Origin: Novosphingobium subterraneum
Lineage (GTDB): Bacteria > Pseudomonadota > Alphaproteobacteria > Sphingomonadales > Sphingomonadaceae
Direction of reading: 5' to 3'
NCBI RefSeq assembly: GCF_000807925.1
Contig: NZ_JRVC01000020.1
Location: forward strand, 1 to 64,000
DNA: 64,000 bases
Both the position numbers and the translations under genes were made by a program. Positions 33,964 to 43,325 of this stretch are shown here, in pieces. The notes beneath the pieces were generated by a model that worked only from the letters and a program-made list of their open reading frames with translations, was not told where the DNA came from and made no database searches. Within the stretch, counting starts at the first letter, position 1; the number at the start of each line of letters is the position of its first letter.

Positions 33964-34469
33964 CAGGCAGCTCCTTCCATCTGCCCGATGCGGGCAAGTT
34001 CGCGCGTCAGTTCGGCGCGCTCCATGGTTTCAAACGGCAGGGCCAGCAGCGCGGCCACGCGCATTTCCAGCCAGGCCCAGGTCTGCTCGAACGCGGCATC
34101 GACCGCAGCGTCATCACCTTCGACATCGGCAGGATCGGGCAGGCCCCAATGCGCCTTCAGCGGCGCCCCCATGAACACCGGGCAGGCCTCGCCCGCGGCA
34201 TTCCCGCAGACCGTGATGGCCAGATCGATCGGCGGCGCATCAGGCCCGGTAAACTCGTTCCAGCTCTTTGACCGGAAAGGCACCACGTCGATCCCCTTGC
34301 GCGCCAGCAGCCGCAGCGCGCCGGGATGCGGCACACCCTTGGGCTTGCTCCCGGCGCTGTACGAAACGATCCGCCCAGCCCCCATAGTGCCAAGCAGCGC
34401 TTCACCAAGGATCGAGCGTGCCGAATTGCCGGTGCACAGCACCAGTATCGAAAATGGACGATCGCTCAT
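33963..34469 (-). CDS. arsC: Arsenate reductase ArsC (low-molecular-weight phosphatase type)
   Basis: Protein of 168 residues. The P-loop is LCTGNSARS (Cys-x5-Arg) near residue 11, with a later LPDPADVEG acid loop, as in thioredoxin- or glutaredoxin-linked ArsC of the LMW tyrosine-phosphatase fold. It reduces arsenate to arsenite for export by Acr3. The ATG overlaps the arsI stop as TGATG. Confidence 0.92.
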   Translation of the reverse strand: MSDRPFSILVLCTGNSARSILGEALLGTMGAGRIVSYSAGSKPKGVPHPGALRLLARKGIDVVPFRSKSWNEFTGPDAPPIDLAITVCGNAAGEACPVFMGAPLKAHWGLPDPADVEGDDAAVDAAFEQTWAWLEMRVAALLALPFETMERAELTRELARIGQMEGAA

Positions 34470-34945
34470 CAGCAGCATCCCGCCTTCGCTGCCGGGGCGG
34501 CAACCTTCGGGGCGCAGCACGCCGTGTCCGAGGCATGGGCCGAAGCGAGCGGCGCAAAGTCCGGGCTCTCGCCATAGACCGTGCTTTCACCTTCGGTCAG
34601 GAAGGCCTCCCAGATCACGCCATCGGGATCGGCTATCCAGCTCTTCTCCGACTTGGCGTAGCAGCAGGTCGTCGCGCCTTCTTCGATGACCGGTCCCTTG
34701 GCATTGGCCAGCCGGCCATAGACTTCGGCCAGCTCTCCGGCACTTTCCACCTGCAGGCCGATGTGCTCGATCCCCTTTGCCGCCCGGTCCTTGCACGAGA
34801 TGGCAAAGTTGATGCGCGGGTCCTCCAGCATCCACTTGGCGTAATCGGCCTTGGTCACGGTCGGCTCGGCGCCGAACAGGCCGGAATAGAAAGCGATCGA
34901 GGCATCGAGGTCGGCAACGCCGACGTGAACATGGAAGCGCTTCAT
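34469..34945 (-). CDS. arsI: ArsI/CadI-like VOC protein (C-As lyase family)
   Basis: Protein of 158 residues. Metal ligands expected for ArsI are visible: His5, His61 (GIEHIGLQV) and Glu113 (VIWEAFL), with the arsenic-binding Cys pair at 94-95 (ATTCCYAKSEKSW). ArsI enzymes break the C-As bond of trivalent organoarsenicals; CadI proteins share the fold. The C-terminus ends in extra Cys pairs (TACCAPK, KAGCC), which may bind As(III). The start overlaps the arsR stop as ATGA. Confidence 0.85.
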   Translation of the reverse strand: MKRFHVHVGVADLDASIAFYSGLFGAEPTVTKADYAKWMLEDPRINFAISCKDRAAKGIEHIGLQVESAGELAEVYGRLANAKGPVIEEGATTCCYAKSEKSWIADPDGVIWEAFLTEGESTVYGESPDFAPLASAHASDTACCAPKVAAPAAKAGCC

Positions 34946-35286
34946 GCGACGTCCTTTTCGGTTGAGCTTGAAGGATGGCAATCGATGGCGGGCACGCAGG
35001 CCGCGCCGCCACAGCAGTTCTCGGTCAGAAAGCCCATGACGGCTGCCATCGCCCCGTAATCGGCGGAGTAAAGGATCGACCGGCCCTGCCGCCGTTGCCC
35101 GACCAGCCCGGCATTGGCGAGCTGGGCGATATGGAAGCTGAGCGACGACGGCGCGATGTCCAGCGCTTCGGCCAGCGCGCCTGCGGCAATGCCCTCGGGC
35201 CCGGCCTGCACCAGCAGCCGGAATGCGGCAAGCCGATGTTCCTGCGCCAGCGCTGCCAGCGCGCGTACGACGAGTGCAGAATCCAC
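34942..35286 (-). CDS. arsR: ArsR-family arsenic-responsive repressor
   Basis: Winged-helix repressor of 114 residues. The recognition region is SSLSFHIAQLANAGLVGQRRQGRSILYSADY. The C-terminal ENCCGGAACVPAIDC supplies clustered cysteines for As(III) binding, as in the C-terminal-thiol type of ArsR. It is the first gene of the ars operon, with a dyad operator just upstream. Confidence 0.92.
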   Translation of the reverse strand: MDSALVVRALAALAQEHRLAAFRLLVQAGPEGIAAGALAEALDIAPSSLSFHIAQLANAGLVGQRRQGRSILYSADYGAMAAVMGFLTENCCGGAACVPAIDCHPSSSTEKDVA

Positions 35287-35307
35287 GGACGACCCTTTCG
35301 ATTCGAT

Positions 35308-35327
35308 AATTCAAGAATAATTGAATT
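35308..35327. promoter_or_regulatory. ArsR operator candidate
   Basis: Perfect dyad AATTCAA-N6-TTGAATT lies 22 bases upstream of the arsR start in an otherwise GC-rich region, matching the ATTCAA-type half-sites of ArsR operators. Confidence 0.7.
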
Positions 35328-35362
35328 GATCGCCGATGCAAGGCGCAATCGTGCCCCCAAAC

Positions 35363-35393
35363 GCAAAAGGGCGGAGCCGAAGCCCCGCCCTTT
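35363..35393 (-). terminator. Terminator after TBDR D
   Basis: On the minus strand AAAGGGCGG and CCGCCCTTT form a 9-bp stem around a short inner pair, followed by TTTTGCG. It is 25 bases past the TBDR D stop. Confidence 0.75.
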
Positions 35394-35417
35394 CAGTGTC
35401 GCTTGCGCCTGATGCGA

Positions 35418-37871
35418 TCAGAAGCGCTTGATCACCGAGACCTGCACCGTGCGCGGCAGGTTGCCGAAGCCGAGCTGGTCGGCGCGGACGCCCGCCGCCG
35501 TGCCCGTGCCGCCACCGGTCGAAGGCCCATCGACCACGCCGCTGACGTAGAAGCGGTTGGTCAGGTTCTTGCCGATCACCGCGATTTGCCAGTTGTCGTC
35601 CTCCGCCCCGAAGCGGATACCGGCATCAAGCACGGCATACTTGCCCTGGCGCGAGAACGGATTGCCGAAGCCCGAGGCGAGGTAGCTTGAGGAATAGCGG
35701 GTATCGACGTTGAAGCCCAGCTTCAGGCCTTCGCCCGCAGCGGTCTCGTAGCCCACGCCAAAGGCCCCGGTCCATTCCGGCGCCACCGAAAGAGGCGCCC
35801 CGTTCAGGTTCTGGCGCGCATCCAGCCCGCCCACCAGCGTGCAACCCTGCGACGGAGTCTGCCCGGCATAGCACGGTGCCGAGGGGAAATCGGTGTAGCG
35901 TGCCTTGGTGTAGTTGATCGAACCGTGGACGTTCAGCCCGTCGATGCTGCGCGGCGCATATTCGAACTCCAGCTCCACGCCCTTGGTCCGCGCATCCGCC
36001 GTCAGAGTCTGGAAGGCGAAGATCGGGGAGTTGAAGAAGTCGACCTGCAGATCGTTGTAGGCATACGTGAACGCCACCAGGTTCAGGCGCAGCTGGTTGT
36101 CGGCCAGCGTCGTCTTGATACCGGCTTCGAAGCCACGTGCCTTTTCCGGATTGAAGGTGAGGTCCGCCAGCGGATCGGACGAGAACTTCGAGTTGATGCC
36201 GCCGTTCGAGAATCCGCCAGACTTGTAGGCCGTCTTGTAGGCGCCATAGACAAGGATGCCGTCCTGCGGCTTCCAGGTCAGCGTCACTTCGGGCGACCAG
36301 TCGTCGAACACCTGCTTTGCGGTCACTTCGCCCAGGCCGTCAGGATCGTTCTGGTCACGGAAGATCCCCTGCACGCCCAGGTTGTTGTAGGGCTGCGTGA
36401 AGAAGCTGTCCTTGGTCTCGTGGGTATAGCGCACGCCGCCTGCCAGCTCGAGCGTGTCGATCAGCTTCCACGTCACCTGCCCGAACAGGGCCGCGGTCTC
36501 GCCATCGGTGAAGCTTGTCTTCGACGAGGCGACAAAGCGGTTGGCGGCAGAGGCGGTATCGTCACGCAGCCCGGCGAACATGACGTACTGCGCAAAGTCG
36601 CGCTTGGTCTTCTGGTACAGCCCGCCCACCATCAGGTTGATCGGACCGTCGAACGAAGTCTGCGCACGCAGTTCCTGGCTGAACGCCTTCCAGGTGCTGT
36701 TCTCGGTAGCCCAGGTGCCGTTGTTGCTGCTCTGGAAGTCGCAGGCACAGGTCCAGCGGTTGTTGTTGGTGTTGTAATTGGTGACCGAGCTGATCGTCAC
36801 GTTGTCGAGCTCGTACGAAACCGCGCCGTTGATCGCCCACGAGCGATAGCGGTTGTAAAGCTCGCCATTGTCCTTCGCGAAGGGGAAGTCCTTGGCAATA
36901 TCGGCGGGCATGTTGTTCTGGTGCGTCACGAAATCGGTGCCGCAGCGATACCCGGTCAGCTGGCTCACGCCCGTGGCGAGGCCGCAGTTGTAGGCCACGT
37001 AGTTCCACGAGGAATTGTTGACCTGATTGTAGTTGTACGAACCCTTGAGCGTCATCGTCAGACGGTCGGTCGGGGTGTACTTGAGCGTCACGCGGCCCAG
37101 GAACTCGTCTTCACCCGGCGCGCGCGATGCGGCAGGCTTGGCCACCGAACCGATCGGATTGCCGCTGCCGCCCGCCAGCAAGTTGCGGATGTCGACGGTG
37201 GTATAGGTGCGGTCGACCGAGACGTTGCGATAATAGCCGCCATCCATGATCGAACCGCGCGCGGCAAAGCGCACGCCCAGCGTATCGCTCAGCGGGATCG
37301 AGGCAATCAGCTCGCCCTGATACTGGCGCGAACGGAACTCGTAACCGGCGCGCGCAATGAATTCGCGGTCCTGGCCGGGATCGTTGGTGGCCAGGCTGAT
37401 GACGCCTGCGGTCGCATTCTTGCCGAAGAACAGCGCCTGCGGACCCTTGAGCACTTCCACGCGCTTCAGGTCGAAGAAGCCTTCCTGAATGATGCGGCCC
37501 TGCCCGTAATAGGCTCCATCGACCACAACGGCGACCGACTGCTCGATACCGATCGAGGTCGAGGACGAGCCGATGCCGCGCATCGTCAGCTGCGCGCCCG
37601 AACCGTTCGAGGCACGGCCGACGTTGAGGTTGGGCGTGGCCGCAGCGATCTTTTCGATCGAGGTGATGTCGCGCTGTTGGATGGTCTTTTCGGAGATGGC
37701 GGTTACCGCCACCGGAACCGTCTGCACCGATTCCTCGCGCTTGCGCGCGGTTACGATGATTTCCTCGAGGCCGCCTGCAGATGCGCCTTCCTGTGCTGCA
37801 TCCTGCGCCATGACCGGTGCGCTGACGCCAAGTGCGCAAGTGGCGAGAAGAATTCCCTTGATGGTGCGCAT
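35418..37871 (-). CDS. TonB-dependent outer-membrane receptor (TBDR D)
   Basis: Receptor of 817 residues. The signal peptide ends at SAPVMAQ, the TonB-box/plug start is EEIIVTARKREESVQTVP, the plug has VEVLKGPQALFFGKNATAG, and the barrel ends RTVQVSVIKRF. GGGAGGAT precedes the ATG. It is divergent from the MDR at 38016, suggesting import of the substrate handled by the neighbouring MDR/SDR/Rieske enzymes. Confidence 0.92.
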   Translation of the reverse strand: MRTIKGILLATCALGVSAPVMAQDAAQEGASAGGLEEIIVTARKREESVQTVPVAVTAISEKTIQQRDITSIEKIAAATPNLNVGRASNGSGAQLTMRGIGSSSTSIGIEQSVAVVVDGAYYGQGRIIQEGFFDLKRVEVLKGPQALFFGKNATAGVISLATNDPGQDREFIARAGYEFRSRQYQGELIASIPLSDTLGVRFAARGSIMDGGYYRNVSVDRTYTTVDIRNLLAGGSGNPIGSVAKPAASRAPGEDEFLGRVTLKYTPTDRLTMTLKGSYNYNQVNNSSWNYVAYNCGLATGVSQLTGYRCGTDFVTHQNNMPADIAKDFPFAKDNGELYNRYRSWAINGAVSYELDNVTISSVTNYNTNNNRWTCACDFQSSNNGTWATENSTWKAFSQELRAQTSFDGPINLMVGGLYQKTKRDFAQYVMFAGLRDDTASAANRFVASSKTSFTDGETAALFGQVTWKLIDTLELAGGVRYTHETKDSFFTQPYNNLGVQGIFRDQNDPDGLGEVTAKQVFDDWSPEVTLTWKPQDGILVYGAYKTAYKSGGFSNGGINSKFSSDPLADLTFNPEKARGFEAGIKTTLADNQLRLNLVAFTYAYNDLQVDFFNSPIFAFQTLTADARTKGVELEFEYAPRSIDGLNVHGSINYTKARYTDFPSAPCYAGQTPSQGCTLVGGLDARQNLNGAPLSVAPEWTGAFGVGYETAAGEGLKLGFNVDTRYSSSYLASGFGNPFSRQGKYAVLDAGIRFGAEDDNWQIAVIGKNLTNRFYVSGVVDGPSTGGGTGTAAGVRADQLGFGNLPRTVQVSVIKRF

Positions 37872-38015
37872 GACCGCATCCTCCCTTTGTGATTAGTCTC
37901 GCGCGTTTACGCCTCCTGTAACGAACGCTCGCCTCGCCAATGCGTTAGCCTCTTCCTTTGGCTAGGTGCTGCGCTGCCGTAGCGTCGGCACCTCTGTGCC
38001 TTGAGAGGAATTCCC

Positions 38016-39023
38016 ATGACCGAAAACCGCTTCTGGCGCCTTGATCGTCACCCTGAAGGCTCAAACTTCGAAGCCGCGCTCAGCCTGCAGACCGAAGCCC
38101 TGCCGCCGCTGGCCGATGGCGAAGTGCGGGTAAGGGTCGGCTACCTGTCGATGGACGCGGGCACCCGCATGTGGATGAGCCCGCGCACCGATGGTTATCA
38201 GCCGCCCCTGCCGCTGGGCGCGAAGATGGCGGGCCTCGTTCTCGGCCACGTTAGCGAAAGCCGTGATCCCGCCTATCCCGTTGGCGCACTGGTGCGCGGC
38301 TTCGGCCAGTGGGCGGAATATGCCACGATGGTCCCTGCCCTCGCAGGCCTCGAAATCGTCGATGATACCGTGACCGACATCCGCCACCACTTCGGCGCAC
38401 TCGGCATGAACGCCTGGACGGCCTATGTGGGCGTCAAGGAAGTGGCCGCGATCAAGGCGGGCGAATGGCTGGTGGTCTCGGCGGCTGCCGGAGCCACGGG
38501 GTCGATGGCCTGTCAGGTCGGGCGCAATCTCGGCGCGAAAGTCATCGGCATCGCAGGCGGACCGGAGAAGTGCCGCTACCTGGCCGAACAATTGGGCGTC
38601 GATATCGCCATCGACTACAAGAGCGATGATGTTGCCGCCCGCCTTTCCGGGATCGAAGGCGGCGTTCACGCCTATTTCGACAATGTCGGCGGGCCGCTGC
38701 TCGACGCAGTCCTGCCCAACATGGCGCATTATGGCCGCGTCGCCGTCTGCGGCATGGTTGCGGCTTATGACAACGATGCCCCCCTGCCCGGCCCCGCCCG
38801 CTTCGATCAGGTGCTGATGCGCCGCTTGCGCATCGAAGGCTTCTTCATCCCCGATTTCCTCCATCGCGGTGCGGAATTTCTGCCCGTCTTGCGCGAATGG
38901 GTCGATGCCGGGACGCTGACCGTCAATCTTGACGAGACACAGGGGCTGGAGAACACGCTCGTCGCCTATCGCCGCATGCTCTCGGGCCAGGCGATCGGCA
39001 AAGTCATCGTGAAAGTCGCCTGA
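38016..39023 (+). CDS. NADP-dependent medium-chain oxidoreductase (zinc-free, PTGR/CurA-like)
   Basis: Protein of 335 residues, paralogous to those at 29727 and 43326. The cofactor motif is VVSAAAGATGSMACQVGRNLG, followed by YFDNVGGPLLDAVLPNM. ATG at 38016 has GAGAGGA upstream; the in-frame TTG at 38001 is rejected. It is the most diverged of the three at the N-terminus. It is coupled to a ThuA-like gene by TGATG. Confidence 0.87.
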   Translation: MTENRFWRLDRHPEGSNFEAALSLQTEALPPLADGEVRVRVGYLSMDAGTRMWMSPRTDGYQPPLPLGAKMAGLVLGHVSESRDPAYPVGALVRGFGQWAEYATMVPALAGLEIVDDTVTDIRHHFGALGMNAWTAYVGVKEVAAIKAGEWLVVSAAAGATGSMACQVGRNLGAKVIGIAGGPEKCRYLAEQLGVDIAIDYKSDDVAARLSGIEGGVHAYFDNVGGPLLDAVLPNMAHYGRVAVCGMVAAYDNDAPLPGPARFDQVLMRRLRIEGFFIPDFLHRGAEFLPVLREWVDAGTLTVNLDETQGLENTLVAYRRMLSGQAIGKVIVKVA

Positions 39024-39820
39024 TGCCGATCATCAAGCACCGCGCCCCGCTCCAGTGCCTCGTCGCCGTGCGCGGTCATCCGTTCGATCGCACCGCCTTC
39101 GACGCCATGTTTCAGGCCATGGACGGCATCTCGGCCACCATGGTCGATCAGCCCGCCGCCGCGCTGCTGATGAACCCCGATGCCATGCGCGGGTTCGATG
39201 CGCTGGTACTCTACGACATGCCCGGCCTCGATTTCGAAGCCCCGGAAAATGCCCCGCTCTACCGCGAGCCCTCGGCCGAACTGCAGGCCGGATTCCGCGC
39301 CCTGCTCGAACAGGGCAAGGGCGTGGTCGCGCTGCATCACGCGCTGGCAGGCTGGCCGACCTGGGGCGAATATCACGATTGGCTGGGCGGGCAGTTCTTC
39401 TACCATCCCGGCCAATGGCGCGGGACCGCCGTGGCGGACAGCGGCTATTGCCACGATGTCACTCACGAGATTTCGGTCGTCGCCGATCATCCTGTCACCG
39501 CCGGCCTGCCCGAAAGCTTCACGCTGACCGACGAACTCTATCTCGGCCAGATCCATGAAGCAGGCGTGACCCCGCTCCTGCGCTCAAGCGCCGCTTTCGA
39601 TCGCGATCACTTCTGGTCGGCAGACCGTGCAGTGAAGGGCGAAATGTTCAGCCGCGAAGGCTGGGATCACCCGCCCGGCTCCAATCTCGTCGGCTGGACC
39701 CGGCAGGCCCTCAACAGCCGCCTCGTCTATCTCCAGCCGGGCGATGGCCCCTCGGCCTACGACAACCCGCACTACCGCCGCCTGGTCGAGAACGCGATCC
39801 GCTGGGTGGCCTCGTCCTGA
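39023..39820 (+). CDS. ThuA-like domain protein
   Basis: Protein of 265 residues with the class I glutamine-amidotransferase-like ThuA fold. Typical segments are FDALVLYDMPG, GKGVVALHHALAGWPTWGEY, and a late GEMFSREGWDHPPG. ThuA domains occur in sugar utilisation and in poorly defined hydrolases or isomerases. The start overlaps the MDR stop (TGATG), so both proteins act together. The usual catalytic Cys of amidotransferases is replaced by a HHA segment, as in ThuA. Confidence 0.8.
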   Translation: MPIIKHRAPLQCLVAVRGHPFDRTAFDAMFQAMDGISATMVDQPAAALLMNPDAMRGFDALVLYDMPGLDFEAPENAPLYREPSAELQAGFRALLEQGKGVVALHHALAGWPTWGEYHDWLGGQFFYHPGQWRGTAVADSGYCHDVTHEISVVADHPVTAGLPESFTLTDELYLGQIHEAGVTPLLRSSAAFDRDHFWSADRAVKGEMFSREGWDHPPGSNLVGWTRQALNSRLVYLQPGDGPSAYDNPHYRRLVENAIRWVASS

Positions 39821-39824
39821 AACA

Positions 39825-39911
39825 ATGCGTCCCCGCGCAGGCGGGAACCTCGGTGATGTGACGGAACTTCAGCTTAAGCCGACTGAGGTCCCCGCCTGCG
39901 CGGGGACGCAT
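39825..39911. repeat. REP-like 27-bp inverted repeat between converging genes
   Basis: Arms of 27 bases at 39825-39851 and 39885-39911, beginning ATGCGTCCCCGCGCAGGCGG, match with a single mismatch and enclose 33 bases. The core GTCCCCGCCTGCGCGGGGAC is the kind of palindrome repeated in sphingomonad intergenic regions (recalled). It may also terminate both converging transcripts. Confidence 0.75.
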
Positions 39912-39924
39912 CGGCCCGGCAGAA

Positions 39925-40689
39925 TCAAAGCGCCGTCATGCCTCCATCGACCACCAGCTCGGTCCCCGTAACATAGCGGCTCTCATCCGAGGCGAGGAAC
40001 AGGTTCATGTTGGCGATATCGAGCGGCGCTCCCATGTAGCCCATCGGCACCAGCGCGAGCGTGGCGTCATAGTTCGCCGCATTGTCTTCCTGCGCCACAC
40101 CCTGGATGTTGGTCAGGATCATGCCCGGATGGACCGAATTGACGCGGATGCCGTCCTTGGCGGTTTCCACCGCGATCGTCTTTGAAAACAGGCGCACGCC
40201 GCCCTTCGCCGCGGCATAGGCGCCGCAGGCGGGCACGCCGATCAGCCCCGCCACCGACGAGATGTTGATGATCGAGCCCTTCACCCCGGTCTTGCGCATC
40301 AGGATCACCGCGCGCTTGGTGCCCTGGAACACGCTGTCGAGGTTGACCGAGTTCTGCAGGGCCCAATCGGCGCTGGTCATGTCCTCGATCGGGCGCAGCA
40401 CCGCGATACCGGCATTGTTGACGCACACATCCAGCTTGCCGTCCTCGGCCTCGATCGCGGCGAAGACTTCGTCCCACTGCGCCTCGTTGGTCACGTCATG
40501 CAGCATGGCCCGGGCCTCACCGCCCGCCGCCCGGATGCCTTCGGCCACCTTTTCGGCCCCTGCCAGGTCGCGGTCGGTCAACCACACCTTGGCGCCTTCC
40601 TCGGCAAAGCGCTGTGCGGTGGCGCTGCCCAGACCCGGCACCGAAGCGCCACCGGTGATCAATGCGACTTTTCCGGAAAGACGGCCCAT
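39925..40689 (-). CDS. SDR family oxidoreductase
   Basis: Classical SDR of 254 residues. The nucleotide motif is TGGASVPGLG, slightly expanded by two residues relative to TGxxxGxG. NNAG, Ser and YAAAKGG follow, with the end VTGTELVVDGGMTAL. It converges with the ThuA-like gene across a REP-like repeat. A perfect 14-bp palindrome lies 43 bases upstream of its start. Confidence 0.86.
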   Translation of the reverse strand: MGRLSGKVALITGGASVPGLGSATAQRFAEEGAKVWLTDRDLAGAEKVAEGIRAAGGEARAMLHDVTNEAQWDEVFAAIEAEDGKLDVCVNNAGIAVLRPIEDMTSADWALQNSVNLDSVFQGTKRAVILMRKTGVKGSIINISSVAGLIGVPACGAYAAAKGGVRLFSKTIAVETAKDGIRVNSVHPGMILTNIQGVAQEDNAANYDATLALVPMGYMGAPLDIANMNLFLASDESRYVTGTELVVDGGMTAL

Positions 40690-40731
40690 TTGAAACTCTC
40701 CCGATAAAAAACCGGAGGGACGGAAAGGAAC

Positions 40732-40745
40732 GTCGCCTAGGCGAC
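40732..40745. promoter_or_regulatory. 14-bp perfect palindrome upstream of an SDR gene
   Basis: GTCGCCTAGGCGAC lies between the TBDR E end (40793) and the SDR start (40689). It could be a repressor site or part of a weak terminator for TBDR E. Confidence 0.35.
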
Positions 40746-40792
40746 CCTCCCCCGCCCCCCCGGCAAGGTGGATCAGATTATCAGAGCAAGCT

Positions 40793-43159
40793 TCAGAACT
40801 TGAAGCCCGCGGTCACGCCGTAGGTCCGCGGTTCAAGCGCCATGCCGAACGACCACAGGCCAGCCACGGTGAACGCGTGGGTCGTGGTCTTCTCGTTCAG
40901 CAGGTTGCGGGTGAACACGCGCAGGTAGGCCTTGCTGTCCTTCAGGTCGAAGTTGAAGGTCATCGACGCATCGACCAGATCCTGCGTGGTGGTGCGCACG
41001 CGCGGATCGTTGCCGCCCACCGTGATCAGCGTCGCCTGGCCCGAACCGTTCAGCGTCGGCGTCAGCGAAGCTGCCGAAAGCTGTTCGTCATAGGGCGAGA
41101 TGTGGCGCCAGCCGACATTGGTGGTGATGTCGCCAAAGCCGGTCGGTGCGACGTATTCCGCGCCCAGCGACGCGGTGAAGTCCGGCGCATAGATCAGGCG
41201 GTTGGCCGAGTAGTTGAACGGCACCAGCCCCGCACCGCAGGCATTGGTCGCCACCGGCCCTGCCGCATAGGCGCCGCAGGTGACGAAGTTGCGGAAGTGC
41301 GAGTCCATGATCGCGATCGAGCCGGTGATGCGGAAGTTCTCGGTCACGCGCAGCGTGCCGTCCGCCTCGATGCCCTTGATCAGCGCGCCGCCCGGCACGT
41401 TGCCGGTGATCGTCTGGTTGCCGGTGGGGCCGCCCGGAACGGTCAGGTTCTGCTGCATGTCCTTGTAGTCCGACACGAAGCCGGCAAGGTTAAGCTCGAG
41501 CTTGCGGTCGAACGCCGAAAGCTTCACGCCCACTTCATAGGCGTCGACCGTTTCAGGCTGGAACGGCGTGCTGGCGGTGGCAGCCGTTGCCGCGCGCGGG
41601 CTGAACCCGCCCGAACGGTAACCGCGCGACCACGAGGCATAGACCATCACGTCCTGGTTCGGGCGCCAGTCGATGCCGACCTTGGGCGTGAACTTGTTGA
41701 AGCTCGCCTTGCCCTTGCCGACCAGTGCGATCTTGCTCAGGTCGATGTTGTCGGGGTCAAGCAGCGTGTTGGCGGCAAAGCCGTTGCTCAGCTCCTTCTT
41801 GTCGTGGCTGTAGCGGCCACCGAATGAAAGGCGGAAGCCTTCGGCAAAGGCCCAGTTGAAATCGCCGAACACGGCGTAGCTCTCGGTCTTGCCTTCCACG
41901 CGCTGGGCGTTGCGGTCAAACAGGGTCGGCGGGGTGTTCGGGCTGAAACCGAACACGCGCGACCACTGCGTCAGGTCGTATTCCGACTTGAAGTAGAAAC
42001 CGCCGACCACGTAGTCGAACCCGTCGAACATCTCGCCCGCGGCGCGCAGCTCCTGGCTCCACTGTTCGTAGTGCTGGCGGCGATCGACATAGTAGAGGTC
42101 GGTCGAAGAACCGTCGAAGTCCTGCGTCTGCGCTTCCGTGCTCTTGCGCCAGCCGGTGATCGAGGTCAGCTTCACGCCGCCTGCGTCATAGTTCATTTCC
42201 AGCGTCGCTTCGGGCGCCTTGTAGTTGCTCGAAGCGGCGTCGCCGAAAGTGGTGTAGAGATCGGTGGTGGTGTTGCGGTTGCATTCGCGCGCCGGGATGA
42301 ACGCGCAGAACACTTCGCTGCTGTTGGTGATGTTGCTGACCACGGGGTCGAACACCTGCTCGACCTGGGCCACGGTCAGCTGCGCATCGAAGCCCGAACC
42401 GGTCGGTTTGAACAGCAGGCTGGCGCCGTAGTTCTCGCCATTGCTCCAGCCCGCGTCGACATTGCGCACGACATTCTTGTAGAAACCGTCGGTCTCGTTG
42501 TGGAAGTACCACGCCTTGACACCCCAGCTCTCCTCGTTGCCGTAGTTGGCCAGGATCTTGGTCGAGAACGTGCCAAACTTGGCAAAGGTCGCCTCGGCCT
42601 TGAGGCCGGGCTTCATCGTCGGCTTGGTGCGCTGGATGTTGATCACGCCGCCGATGGTGTTGGCGCCGAACAGCGTGCCCTGCGGTCCGCGCAGCACTTC
42701 GAGCTGGGCGATGTCGAACGCATCCTGCAGCTGGCCGGTGTTGGTGCCGATCACCACGCCATCGACCAGCACGCCCACGGTCGGCGTCTGCGACTTTTCG
42801 ATGTCGGCATAGGTCAGGCCGCGGATCGAGATGTTGGCCGCCTGCGCGCCCGAATTCTGCTGGGTGATGAGCAGGCCCGGAGCCGCGCCCTGCAGGTCGC
42901 CGATGTTCACGGCGGCCTTGCTTTCAAGGAAGGCGGTGTTGACCGCGGTGATCGCCACCGGCGTGCTCTGCAGCGTTTCCGAACGGCGGCGTGCGGTCAC
43001 GATGATCGCGCCGGTATCGCCTGCATCGGCTGCTGTGGTCTCGTCGGCCTGGACCGCCTGCGGCTCGTCTGCTTCGGTGGCAAATGCCGGCAGCGCAAGG
43101 CCAAGCGCGGTCGTGGTCATGGCAACGGCAAGCATGCGCCGTGCAGCAGTGGTTCTCAT
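40793..43159 (-). CDS. TonB-dependent outer-membrane receptor (TBDR E)
   Basis: Receptor of 788 residues. The signal peptide ends near LALPAFA. A longer acidic spacer (about residues 29-50) precedes the TonB-box-like GAIIVTARRRSETLQSTP. The plug contains LEVLRGPQGTLFGANTIGG, and the barrel ends RTYGVTAGFKF. GGAGGGAGGA precedes the ATG. It is divergent from the MDR at 43326, repeating the TBDR/MDR pairing seen at 37871/38016. Confidence 0.92.
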   Translation of the reverse strand: MRTTAARRMLAVAMTTTALGLALPAFATEADEPQAVQADETTAADAGDTGAIIVTARRRSETLQSTPVAITAVNTAFLESKAAVNIGDLQGAAPGLLITQQNSGAQAANISIRGLTYADIEKSQTPTVGVLVDGVVIGTNTGQLQDAFDIAQLEVLRGPQGTLFGANTIGGVINIQRTKPTMKPGLKAEATFAKFGTFSTKILANYGNEESWGVKAWYFHNETDGFYKNVVRNVDAGWSNGENYGASLLFKPTGSGFDAQLTVAQVEQVFDPVVSNITNSSEVFCAFIPARECNRNTTTDLYTTFGDAASSNYKAPEATLEMNYDAGGVKLTSITGWRKSTEAQTQDFDGSSTDLYYVDRRQHYEQWSQELRAAGEMFDGFDYVVGGFYFKSEYDLTQWSRVFGFSPNTPPTLFDRNAQRVEGKTESYAVFGDFNWAFAEGFRLSFGGRYSHDKKELSNGFAANTLLDPDNIDLSKIALVGKGKASFNKFTPKVGIDWRPNQDVMVYASWSRGYRSGGFSPRAATAATASTPFQPETVDAYEVGVKLSAFDRKLELNLAGFVSDYKDMQQNLTVPGGPTGNQTITGNVPGGALIKGIEADGTLRVTENFRITGSIAIMDSHFRNFVTCGAYAAGPVATNACGAGLVPFNYSANRLIYAPDFTASLGAEYVAPTGFGDITTNVGWRHISPYDEQLSAASLTPTLNGSGQATLITVGGNDPRVRTTTQDLVDASMTFNFDLKDSKAYLRVFTRNLLNEKTTTHAFTVAGLWSFGMALEPRTYGVTAGFKF

Positions 43160-43325
43160 GTCTATCCTCCCTCCAAGGGTAACCTCGTCCGCTCAGGGAC
43201 GATGGCTCGCCTCCTTCATCCACCGCTGCGGGCATCGAACCAACTGCGACTTGTTACAGGTGCATGTGCCAGTGCATGTTCCATCCTTGCCGTAGCGTTC
43301 GGACAAGAATCCGGGAGAGATCACA

